Below, in pieces: positions 22,306-30,293 of a DNA stretch of 64,000 nt. Under the pieces are notes generated by a model. It was not told where the DNA came from and searched no databases. It saw nothing but the letters and a program-made list of their open reading frames with translations. The position numbers and the translations under genes are program-made. The DNA comes from Halothece sp. PCC 7418. Its GTDB lineage: Bacteria > Cyanobacteriota > Cyanobacteriia > Cyanobacteriales > Rubidibacteraceae. The stretch spans positions 868,001 through 932,000 of the forward strand of contig NC_019779.1 in the NCBI RefSeq assembly GCF_000317635.1, read 5' to 3'. Numbering within the stretch: position 1 is the stretch's first letter; every line of letters starts with the position of its first letter.

Positions 22306-24258
22306 ATGGTTAGTGAGTTAATAGAAGCAAGAAAACTCCCAAATTGGATTAAAAATTATCCCGAAGCTATCCCACCTGTGGCTTGTGCTGTCTTGACGTT
22401 CCTCGGTTGGCTGGCTTTCAGTGGCAATCTCCTCGGATTAGGGGTTTGGTTATTGGTAGCAGCGTATATTATCGGCGGTTACGAAAACGCCCGTGAAGGA
22501 GTCACAACCCTTTGGCAAGAACAGGAACTAGATGTGGACTTGCTGATGATTATTGCTGCTTTAGGGGCTGCCATTTTGGGGCTGTGGCAAGAGGATTATT
22601 ATCTTTTAGTGGATGGGGCGGTTCTCATTTTAATTTTTGCCACCAGTGGCGCTTTAGAAGACATCGCCATGCAGCGCACTGAGCGTAATATTCGCAGTTT
22701 GATGGAACTCACCCCTGATACCGCCAGACTGTTCAAGGAAGGACGGGAAATGATTGTTCCCACTGAACAGTTGCAAATCGGCGATCGCGTTTTAGTCAAA
22801 CCCGGGGAAATGTTCCCCACTGATGGCATTATTCAACAAGGGTTTAGTACAGTGAACCAAGCGCCAATTACAGGAGAATCGATTCCTGTGGAAAAGCAAG
22901 TCGCGGATGAAGTCTTCGCGGGAACAATTAATGGCAATGGGGCGCTAACCATTGAACTGCATAAACCCCCCGAAAGCAGTCTGATTCAGCGTGTGATTCA
23001 ATTAGTGGAAGAAGCAAAAACCTCTCAGCCTCCTTCCCAGCAGTTTCTGGAACAATTTGAGCGTCGTTATGCCCGAGTCATTGTTTTTGTGGGTGTGGGT
23101 TTGGCAACGCTTCCGCCTTTGGTTTTCGCTTGGGATTGGGAAACAACTATTTATCGGGCGTTAGTGTTTCTGGTGGTTGCTTCCCCCTGTGCGTTGATGG
23201 CTGCAATTATGCCCACTTTACTCTCTGGGATTGCTCGTGGGGCAAGAGATGGCATTTTATTCAAAGATGGCGCACAATTAGAAACGATCGGCAAAATCAG
23301 CGCGATCGCGTTTGATAAGACAGGAACGCTCACCACAGGTCAATTGCAACTGAAACAGGTCATTCCTTCCTCAAATACGACTAAAGCAGAACTCTTACAA
23401 ATTGCTGCTTCCTTAGAAGCCTACTCAGAACATCCCATTGGCGATGCAATTTTACAAGCTGCTGAAGCTGAGAATTTGTCTTTACTGGGCGCGATCGAGG
23501 TTCAGGCAAAAGTAGGACAAGGAATTATCGGGCAGATTGCGGGGAAATCAGTCACAGTGGGCAAAAAACAATTTGTCTTGACCGAAGAAATTGAGGTCGA
23601 TCGCGCGAGGCAAGAAGGGCGGTCGCTTCGCGACATCGAGGCAAAAAGTGAACAGTTAGCCGATCAAGGTTGTAGTATCGTTTGGGTCGTTCAAGAACAT
23701 CAACTCTTGGGCATCTTAGCCGTTGCCGATCAAATTCATCCCCAAGCGCAACAGTTACTAACAAAGCTCAAAGAGATGGGGATTAAGGAAACAATTATGC
23801 TCACTGGCGATCAAAGCACCACTGCACAAACTGTTGCTGCTAGTCTTTGCCTCGATCGAGTCTATGCGAATCTTCTGCCAGAAGATAAAGTTGAGATAGT
23901 CAAGGAATTACAACCCCATTACACCGTTGCGATGGTGGGTGATGGGATTAACGATGCCCCCGCCTTAGCGCAAGCAGATGTAGGCATTGCCATGGGCGGA
24001 ATCGGCAGTGATGTTGCTCTCGAAACCGCCGATATTGTGCTGATGGCGGATCGATTAGGAAAATTAGAGCAAGCGATTCGCATTGGAAAAAAATCACAGC
24101 GTATCACCACGCAAAATATTACCCTTGCTTTAACCTCGATCGGTTTATTAATGATTGCCAACTTTCTCGGAGAATTAACCCTTCCTGCTGGCGTTTTTGG
24201 ACATGAAGGTTCAACCTTGCTGGTGACGCTGAATGGCTTACGCCTCCTGAAAAATTAA
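22306..24258 (+). CDS. coaT: Cobalt-exporting P1B-4-type ATPase
   Basis: The 650-residue P-type ATPase has TGES (189-192), the membrane metal motif S293-P-C295, the phosphorylated D337 in DKTGTLT, the P1B His-Pro pair in SEHPIG, and GDGIND. Near the end H633-EGST precedes LLVTLNGLRLL, the P1B-4 signature (HEGGT in most members). No N-terminal metal-binding domain is seen, as expected for this subgroup. With coaR divergent, export of cobalt is the likely role; zinc or iron export is known for other P1B-4 pumps. Confidence 0.93.
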   Translation: MVSELIEARKLPNWIKNYPEAIPPVACAVLTFLGWLAFSGNLLGLGVWLLVAAYIIGGYENAREGVTTLWQEQELDVDLLMIIAALGAAILGLWQEDYYLLVDGAVLILIFATSGALEDIAMQRTERNIRSLMELTPDTARLFKEGREMIVPTEQLQIGDRVLVKPGEMFPTDGIIQQGFSTVNQAPITGESIPVEKQVADEVFAGTINGNGALTIELHKPPESSLIQRVIQLVEEAKTSQPPSQQFLEQFERRYARVIVFVGVGLATLPPLVFAWDWETTIYRALVFLVVASPCALMAAIMPTLLSGIARGARDGILFKDGAQLETIGKISAIAFDKTGTLTTGQLQLKQVIPSSNTTKAELLQIAASLEAYSEHPIGDAILQAAEAENLSLLGAIEVQAKVGQGIIGQIAGKSVTVGKKQFVLTEEIEVDRARQEGRSLRDIEAKSEQLADQGCSIVWVVQEHQLLGILAVADQIHPQAQQLLTKLKEMGIKETIMLTGDQSTTAQTVAASLCLDRVYANLLPEDKVEIVKELQPHYTVAMVGDGINDAPALAQADVGIAMGGIGSDVALETADIVLMADRLGKLEQAIRIGKKSQRITTQNITLALTSIGLLMIANFLGELTLPAGVFGHEGSTLLVTLNGLRLLKN

Positions 24259-24272
24259 ATGACTAATAAATG

Positions 24273-24836
24273 CTACAATTTCAACCAGCCAAAGAGATCG
24301 CCGACACTTAAACTTAAATCAGCCACTAAATCAGGAACTGGCAATATCTCTTTTGGGTCTTCGAGTATTTGGGGCTGTCCCCCTTGCGGGAAAATGAGAA
24401 TCGATCGCGCCTTGGGATCAATCAACCAACCCATTTGAGCGCCATAGTTCAGACAGTGTAAAATGATTCCCGTTACGCGAGTTGAACTTTGGTCTGGAGA
24501 AAGGATTTCAACAATCCAATCTGGGGGAAGCGGAAAGACATTGGCAATATCGCCACTCTCATCAACGGGAATGCGTTCCCAAGCAAAAACCGTAACATCA
24601 GGGACAACGGAACTTCCGCCAAAAGTACAGCGTAACTCAGGAAAAGCGTGAGCAATGCGTTGTTTTTTGACAAATGCATTAATGGTATTTACCAACTCAC
24701 ATTGAAGAATACTATGTTTTCCCTGTGGCATGGGCTTTTGAATAATCTGTCCGTTAATGTATTCACTAGCTGGTTTAGTTTCTGGTTGTTTTAGAAACTC
24801 CTCCAATGTGATTGTTTTTTCTGGGACTTGCACCAT
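24273..24836 (-). CDS. Uma2-family (DUF820) PD-(D/E)xK protein
   Basis: The ATG at 24836 gives 187 residues; a longer frame would use a TTG. The family pattern is clear: ITLEEFLKQPETKPASEYINGQIIQKP, FGGSSVVPDVTVFAWER, PPDWIVEILSPDQSSTRV, and LNYGAQMGWLIDPKARSILIF. The fold is that of a restriction-type nuclease and such genes are highly multiplied in cyanobacteria; no cellular role is established. It is convergent with coaT, 14 nt apart. Confidence 0.87.
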   Translation of the reverse strand: MVQVPEKTITLEEFLKQPETKPASEYINGQIIQKPMPQGKHSILQCELVNTINAFVKKQRIAHAFPELRCTFGGSSVVPDVTVFAWERIPVDESGDIANVFPLPPDWIVEILSPDQSSTRVTGIILHCLNYGAQMGWLIDPKARSILIFPQGGQPQILEDPKEILPVPDLVADLSLSVGDLFGWLKL

Positions 24837-24861
24837 AACTCTATATCCTGTTTCTCCGCCC

Positions 24862-25203
24862 TTGACCAACGGTCAAAGCAGGCGCCTTCCGTTTTCCGAA
24901 GGCGTAATCTTTGACTATTAACAGGGAGAGCAATTTTTATTAGATCGATTTTACCCGATTTGAATCGGCTCTTGACTGACTCAGTTGGGTTTTGATGCCT
25001 GCTTTGATCAGTCTATCGATCGCGCAACTCACTACTCAGACAACTGTTTCACAAACCCCGAATGTTGCGACGAGTTTAATCCTTCCTGCGACGATCACCA
25101 TTTTCAAGGGGGGGAAGGCTTGTCTTTTCTTCTAGAGGATGGATGTGCATAAGCGCGAAGGTGAGTCGGGAATTGTTTATGGGCAGTGCAGCATTTCTAG
25201 TGG
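24862..25203. repeat. Intergenic region with two palindromes
   Basis: TTGACCAACGGTCAA (24862-24876) and CGCCTTC/GAAGGCG (24883-24904) lie side by side. A degraded relative of the second, with the same following GCGTAATCT, is at about 40130-40160. The rest of the gap holds only a 46-codon frame (24995-25135) without ribosome site or recognisable similarity; I see no supported gene. Confidence 0.6.
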
Positions 25204-25773
25204 CTAATTAGAAACGGGTTGAGACACTTGATGATCTTGCTGGATGGTGTTGATAATACTCATTAAACGCAGTCCTAACTCCCACTCGGAAAGCCCTTGA
25301 TTGTTGTAATTAATGGCAATAGAAGCAGCAGGGCGATTAACTCGCACTTTACTGACATATTCGTCTGCATCTAAAGCGGATTGCAAGGCTTGGGCAAACT
25401 CGGCATCAATGGCAAGCTGAGGCATCCGTAACCGCACTCGTCCAGGTACAGCGTGCGCGATCGCGTAACCTTGTAAATTGATTTCTCCATCAGTTGTTTG
25501 TTCTTTCTGGGCAGTCGCTTCTGTTTCCGCAGTCAGTTGGGGCGCTTGTTCTTTCAGTTGCGTAAACACTTGGCGCACGACACTGGCAACTAACAAATTT
25601 ACTAATAACGCATTTGCCCCGCGCAGTTGAAAGCGACTGGTGACAAATAATCCAATCACGACGGGAAGAATTGTTTCCACTTCCCCATGTTCTCTTAAGA
25701 ATGAGCCGACTTGAGAAGCAGCATCTTCTGGAGAAACCGTATTTAACTCATTATTGGCTGTAGTTGTGGTCAT
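25204..25773 (-). CDS. HMA2-domain protein
   Basis: The 189-residue protein has an N-terminal amphipathic/membrane part (TILPVVIGLFVTSRFQLRGANALLVNLLVASVVRQ) and a C-terminal domain IAHAVPGRVRLRMPQLAIDA...YVSKVRVNRPAASIAINYN, the heavy-metal-associated-like fold called HMA2, in which the metal cysteines are replaced. Such proteins are often near P-type ATPases and iron genes. It lies between coaT and the feo genes. A direct metal role is not shown by residues. Confidence 0.75.
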   Translation of the reverse strand: MTTTTANNELNTVSPEDAASQVGSFLREHGEVETILPVVIGLFVTSRFQLRGANALLVNLLVASVVRQVFTQLKEQAPQLTAETEATAQKEQTTDGEINLQGYAIAHAVPGRVRLRMPQLAIDAEFAQALQSALDADEYVSKVRVNRPAASIAINYNNQGLSEWELGLRLMSIINTIQQDHQVSQPVSN

Positions 25774-25883
25774 TGCTCAAGTAATCTCCTTTTTTCACTA
25801 ATCACAATTTGGGTTGAAATGATCAAAATTTAATGATTTTTTTGACAATCGTGTACAATTATTCCATATTTACTTCTCGCTTA

Positions 25884-25984
25884 TATAGCAATCCCAAATG
25901 AATTGTAAATTAATCCCCCCTAGCCCCCCTTAGAAAAGGGGGAACGGTTAATCAACTTGTTACAAATGATTTAGGATCGCTATA
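25884..25984. repeat. MITE-like element with TATAGCAATCC inverted ends
   Basis: The ends TATAGCAATCCCAAATGA and AAATGATTTAGGATCGCTATA are imperfect inverted repeats about 100 bp apart. Between them is the C6/G6 palindromic module. A shorter element with the same ends is at 35722-35783, and single ends occur near 33590 and 61990. No coding capacity. The rest of the gap 25774-26096 shows nothing further. Confidence 0.7.
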
Positions 25985-26096
25985 GCAGTTTCTACTATTA
26001 TGAGATACATTCTTGATTTTTGTTATCTGTTCTGTGGTCTTTAGGATACCAGTTGCAGTCACTAACAATGAATTATAAAAGATCCATCAATAATGT

Positions 26097-26399
26097 TCAT
26101 TGCTTCACATGACGTACCTCAGTAGAACAAGAAAAGCTATCGTTCGTCAGTTGAGAAGCATTGGAAAGTTGCTCTTGTTCTTCATCAATCCATTCATAGA
26201 ATTCAATTGCCTTAAGATTGCAGAAAGTACAGCCATCACACTTCTCAGCCATTGGTAACTGGCGGACTCTTCTTTTTTGGATTAATTTCTTCAACATTTG
26301 TCGGAGTGCATCTGCATCGATATGAAAATGTAACTCCAGTTCTGCTAAAGAAACACGATGATGTTTGAGGACAAAGTTTTGTAGTTCCTTTAAAATCAT
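26097..26399 (-). CDS. feoC: FeoC-like regulator
   Basis: The 100-residue protein has an N-terminal winged helix (MILKELQNFVLKHHRVSLAELELHFHIDADALRQMLKKLIQKRRV) and a cysteine loop CDGCTFC, the FeoC layout. In enterobacteria FeoC binds an Fe-S cluster or stabilises FeoB. It is divergent from the ferritin-like gene and about 560 bp from the end of feoB, so it belongs to the same iron locus. The cluster has three cysteines here rather than the usual four. Confidence 0.8.
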   Translation of the reverse strand: MILKELQNFVLKHHRVSLAELELHFHIDADALRQMLKKLIQKRRVRQLPMAEKCDGCTFCNLKAIEFYEWIDEEQEQLSNASQLTNDSFSCSTEVRHVKQ

Positions 26400-26449
26400 T
26401 AGTATAACCTACTCTAAATTAGCAACAATTTGTGCATGAGGTTGGTCTG

Positions 26450-26935
26450 ATGTTAGAAAAATTAAAACAAGCTCTGGAAGAAGCGCTTGATGATGAATAT
26501 AAAGCACGAGCAACTTATCAGCTAGTGCTGCAGAAGTTTGGTGAAATTCGACCGTTTGTCAATATTATTCAATCAGAGGAACGACATATTCAAGCCTTAT
26601 TTTCTTTATTTCAAAAGTATCAAATTCCGATTCCCATAGATACTTGGAAAGACCGAGTGGAAATGCCCGATTCGGTCTTGTCAGCCTGTGAAGCTGGGGT
26701 ACAAGCAGAAATTGAAAATGGGGAAATGTATGAGCGATTGCTGGCGATGACAGAAGAATATCCAGATGTGCAGCGAGTTTTTTTGAATTTACAACGCGCC
26801 TCCCAACAAAATCATTTACGGGCTTTTCAACGGTGTGTGCAGCAATCTCGCGATCCTGAATTTCCGATTAGAGGAAGAAGAGGGAGAAGACAACATCGCG
26901 GGGGGCGAGGTTGCAGAAGACAGCACTGCTGTTAA
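26450..26935 (+). CDS. Ferritin-like protein with Arg/Cys-rich tail
   Basis: The ATG at 26450 has GAGG 8 nt upstream. The 161-residue protein has paired iron-type motifs (LDDEYKARATYQLV...QSEERHIQALFSLFQ and CEAGVQAEIENGEMYERLL), the four-helix ferritin-like pattern of the DUF2202 group. The final 20 residues (RGRRGRRQHRGGRGCRRQHC) are very basic and end in two cysteines, unlike the rest of the family as I know it. It is convergent with feoB and divergent from feoC, so an iron role is likely. Confidence 0.78.
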   Translation: MLEKLKQALEEALDDEYKARATYQLVLQKFGEIRPFVNIIQSEERHIQALFSLFQKYQIPIPIDTWKDRVEMPDSVLSACEAGVQAEIENGEMYERLLAMTEEYPDVQRVFLNLQRASQQNHLRAFQRCVQQSRDPEFPIRGRRGRRQHRGGRGCRRQHCC

Positions 26936-26959
26936 ACGGTTCTCCCATGTTCCAGCCAC

Positions 26960-29317
26960 TTAAGCACCAGTGGTGGTTTGAGTGTGTTGTTGAGAACGCG
27001 ATCGCGCTACGCGAGAATTTCGCGAGAGTTTGAGCAAGAAAATGGTTCCTGCCATGACAATCACACCGCCGACAATCCAAGCGATCGAAAAACCAGAATG
27101 CTGAGAAAAGGTAGCAATTTGATAGAACATACTCGCCACCCAATAGCCTAAACCTGTTGTCCAACCCGCAGCTAACAGAGTCCAACCGAGATTTGTTTCA
27201 CGGTAGATTGCACCCGTTGCAGCCACACAAGGGAAGTACATGAGCACAAACAGTAAATAAGCAAAGGCAGCAGGGGTATTATTAAAACGTTGTGACATTT
27301 GTCCAAAAGTTCCCACTGCGATTCCTTGTTCAGCAGCAGCCGTGGTGGGATCTTGAACTTCACCGACACTTAAGCCCAAGGGATCGAGCAATTGATTACC
27401 CAAATCCGCTAAATTAGCGGGAATACTGGCAAAAGCTGCACCAATACCAGCCCAGAAGCGAAAAGGTTCTTCTGCTTCTACTGATTGTGATGCTGCTGCC
27501 TCTTCTTGCGCCAACTGACTGTAGAGGGAATCAAGAGAACCGACCATGGCTTCTTTCGCAAACACTCCTGTAAAAATGCCAACCGTTGCGGGCCAATTTT
27601 CTTGAGTCACACCCATAGGAGAAAAGATCGGGGTGACCGCTTGGCTTGTAGCGGAAAGGACAGAATCTTTACTATCTTGTTGACCAAAAGAGCCATCGGT
27701 ACCAACGGAATTTAAGAAACTCAACACCAGCACCATCAGTACAATCACTTTACCCGCTCTGACTAAAAATCCTTTTAATCTGTCCCAAGCGCGAATCATC
27801 ACGCCTTTCGGTTTTGGAATGTGATAAGGGGGTAATTCCATGACAAAGGGGGCAGCTTCCCCTTGCATGATGGTATTTTTCATCACTAGCCCAGTAAAGA
27901 CCGCTGCTGCAATCCCAATGAGATAAAGACCAAACACCAAGTTTTGTCCGTTACGGGGGAAAAACGCAGCAGCAAAGAGCGCGTAAACCGGCAGTCTTGC
28001 CCCACAAGACATAAATGGGTTCATCATGATGGTCATCAACCGATCGCGCTTATTTTCTAGGGTTCGTGTTGCCATAATCGCCGGCACATTACAGCCAAAT
28101 CCCACCAGCATCGGCACAAACGCTTTCCCCGGTAAACCAATCAAGCGCATCACCTTATCCATGACAAAGGCTGCTCTTGCCATATAACCCGAGTCTTCCA
28201 AAATGGACAGAATGACAAAAAGTAAGGCAATTTGCGGGATAAACGTCGCCACCGTTTGCACACCACCGCCGAAAGCAGTAACAAAGCCAATGAGCAAACC
28301 AGGCGCACCGATTCCTTCTAACCAGGCTTGTGGGGCATCGACAAAGACAGTTCCCACGGAAATATCAAAGAAATCAATAAACACTCCTCCGATATTAATG
28401 GCAATGAAAAACATTAAATACATCACCCCTAAAAACAGAGGAATGCCAATCCAACGGTTAAGCACAAATTGGTCAATTTGATCCGATTTAGTGTGACTCA
28501 CCTGACGCTTCTGTTTAACCGCATTTTGAATTAAGCTGCGAATAAAGCCATAGCGACTATCGGCAACAATAATATCAATGTCTTCGTGTAAGAGTCGGTG
28601 GATCTTGCGTCGATTTTCAACGACAATTTGATCCAATTCTTTGCCTTTCAGTTCTGGGGCAACTCGGTCTTCATATTCTAAAAGATTCAGGGCAACCCAG
28701 CGCGTGGAAATCTTACGATTTTTTCCTTTTGCCTGCACTAACGGCTCAAGTTGATTGAGAGTATCTTCAATCACCGCTGGGTAAGCGATCACAGTGGGTA
28801 AGTTCCCAGGATTATCAACAAATTCATTAATCCGACTTCTGAGGAGATTAATGCCTTCTCCTAAAAATGCACTGATGGGAATGACAAAACACCCTAAGTG
28901 TTGGGAAAGAATGTCTGCATCAATATCAAGTGCGCGATCGCGCGCCACATCCATCATATTGAGAGCGGTCACCATCGGCACCCGCATTTCCATAATCTGT
29001 GTGGTGAGATAAAGGTTGCGTTCCAAGTTCGACGCATCAACAATATTAATCACCAGATCCGCTTCTCCAGACATGAGATAATCTCGGGCGATAATCTCAT
29101 CGAGTCCAGAGCCTTCCTCTTCGCCATCAAGGGAATACACCCCTGGTAAATCAATTACAGTGACTTCCGTGTCATCGTATTGATATTTCCCTTCTTTGCG
29201 GTCAACGGTCACCCCAGGCCAATTCCCTGTCCGCTGGTTCGTACCCGTGAGATCATTAAAGAGAGTAGTTTTGCCACAATTGGGATTGCCAATTAAGGCA
29301 ATGGTCTGTTTTTTCAT
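26960..29317 (-). CDS. feoB: Ferrous iron transporter FeoB
   Basis: The 785-residue protein starts with a G-protein domain: GNPNCGKTTLFN, the switch region TGNWPGVTVDRKEG, DLPGVYSL, NMMD. A helical spacer and then two Gate blocks follow in the membrane part (PMLVGFGCNVPAIMATRTLE with the conserved GCNVPAI, and MVGSLDSLYSQLA). It imports Fe2+ across the inner membrane. The FeoA gene is upstream on the same strand with a 78-nt gap. Length and order are standard. Confidence 0.96.
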   Translation of the reverse strand: MKKQTIALIGNPNCGKTTLFNDLTGTNQRTGNWPGVTVDRKEGKYQYDDTEVTVIDLPGVYSLDGEEEGSGLDEIIARDYLMSGEADLVINIVDASNLERNLYLTTQIMEMRVPMVTALNMMDVARDRALDIDADILSQHLGCFVIPISAFLGEGINLLRSRINEFVDNPGNLPTVIAYPAVIEDTLNQLEPLVQAKGKNRKISTRWVALNLLEYEDRVAPELKGKELDQIVVENRRKIHRLLHEDIDIIVADSRYGFIRSLIQNAVKQKRQVSHTKSDQIDQFVLNRWIGIPLFLGVMYLMFFIAINIGGVFIDFFDISVGTVFVDAPQAWLEGIGAPGLLIGFVTAFGGGVQTVATFIPQIALLFVILSILEDSGYMARAAFVMDKVMRLIGLPGKAFVPMLVGFGCNVPAIMATRTLENKRDRLMTIMMNPFMSCGARLPVYALFAAAFFPRNGQNLVFGLYLIGIAAAVFTGLVMKNTIMQGEAAPFVMELPPYHIPKPKGVMIRAWDRLKGFLVRAGKVIVLMVLVLSFLNSVGTDGSFGQQDSKDSVLSATSQAVTPIFSPMGVTQENWPATVGIFTGVFAKEAMVGSLDSLYSQLAQEEAAASQSVEAEEPFRFWAGIGAAFASIPANLADLGNQLLDPLGLSVGEVQDPTTAAAEQGIAVGTFGQMSQRFNNTPAAFAYLLFVLMYFPCVAATGAIYRETNLGWTLLAAGWTTGLGYWVASMFYQIATFSQHSGFSIAWIVGGVIVMAGTIFLLKLSRNSRVARSRSQQHTQTTTGA

Positions 29318-29395
29318 GTTATTTCTTCCTTAGTCATTGAGTAAAGAATTCAGTAAAGACCTTCCATGGAACATCTGTCTATTAGTCAGGTGCTG

Positions 29396-29995
29396 CTATC
29401 TGGTCTCAGAGAGTTCTTCAACCACCAGCGCTGCTGCTTCCTCCTTCCGCAGACTCAACTTGAAGCCTCGCACCAGAATTTCAACGGGATCACCAAGAGG
29501 CGCAACACGAGTCACAGTGAACTCTGTGCCTGGAGTAAGCCCCATTGCTAATAATTTCTTTTTGTAGGCTTTCTTGATGGCATCATCCATTTGGTCAAAG
29601 CGAGCCACTTTTCCTTGCTGATCAACTTCGAGATCTTTCAATGTTGTTTTTTGCGACTGCATATCATTTACCTCTTGTACTTCCACAAGGTAATCAAAAG
29701 GTTGATCTGAGACGAGAATCCGCTTTGCCATGCCACCATCAATGCCAATTCGGGTCTCTCCAACCCCGACCACAATATTTCCCGCAAGATTCTGCAGGAC
29801 TTTAATTTTCATCCCCGGCGCTAATCCCATCCCCACCAACCGATTGACACCATCTTTGCTTTCATAGCCTGCAATCCAAACCTGGTCATCGACTTGAGCT
29901 TTTGCCAGTGGCATAATCGCGCGATCGTGATGGTGGTTTTGCTTTCCGCCGTGATGACGATGTCGTCGTTGTCCATGGTGCGGTTGGTCAGGCAT
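29396..29995 (-). CDS. feoA: FeoA protein with two tandem FeoA domains and His-rich N-terminus
   Basis: The 199-residue protein contains two SH3-like FeoA domains (about 28-105: VNRLVGMGLAPGMKIKVLQ; about 115-195: AYKKKLLAMGLTPGTEFTVTR). Most FeoA proteins have one domain of about 75-80 residues. The first 25 residues are His-rich (ten His in MPDQPHHGQRRHRHHGGKQN plus HHHDR), a possible metal-binding extension. FeoA is needed for FeoB activity. It is co-directional with feoB. Confidence 0.92.
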   Translation of the reverse strand: MPDQPHHGQRRHRHHGGKQNHHHDRAIMPLAKAQVDDQVWIAGYESKDGVNRLVGMGLAPGMKIKVLQNLAGNIVVGVGETRIGIDGGMAKRILVSDQPFDYLVEVQEVNDMQSQKTTLKDLEVDQQGKVARFDQMDDAIKKAYKKKLLAMGLTPGTEFTVTRVAPLGDPVEILVRGFKLSLRKEEAAALVVEELSETR

Positions 29996-30293
29996 GATTT
30001 ACGTTTCCTTTTCCTTCAAGATGCTGAACTGGCTTGGTGTGAGTGCGCCAGGCATTAAGATGAGTCAATGGGAAAGAACGTCTTAGTAATTGAAAGTCAT
30101 TCTTATTTATTGACCTAACTTAGTGATACCACAGCCCGCTTTATTAATTAACATGAATTAAGGAACATTTAACTTTTTGCAAAATCTTTCCCGACGCAGC
30201 TATCAATCATCAGCATTGTCGTCATCAAGTCAGCCAAGTGACAATTGCTGCGCTTATACATCAACTCAGTCTAAAAATCAAGATCTCTCACTA
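29996..30293. other. Intergenic gap between feoA and the type IIG gene
   Basis: No gene, RNA or strong hairpin is seen. It should hold the feo promoter; I find no convincing Fur-type palindrome by eye. Confidence 0.4.

Noticed and set aside
24995-25135. A 46-codon frame between Uma2 and the HMA2 gene
   Set aside because: No ribosome site, no recognisable family and no conserved context; left as intergenic.
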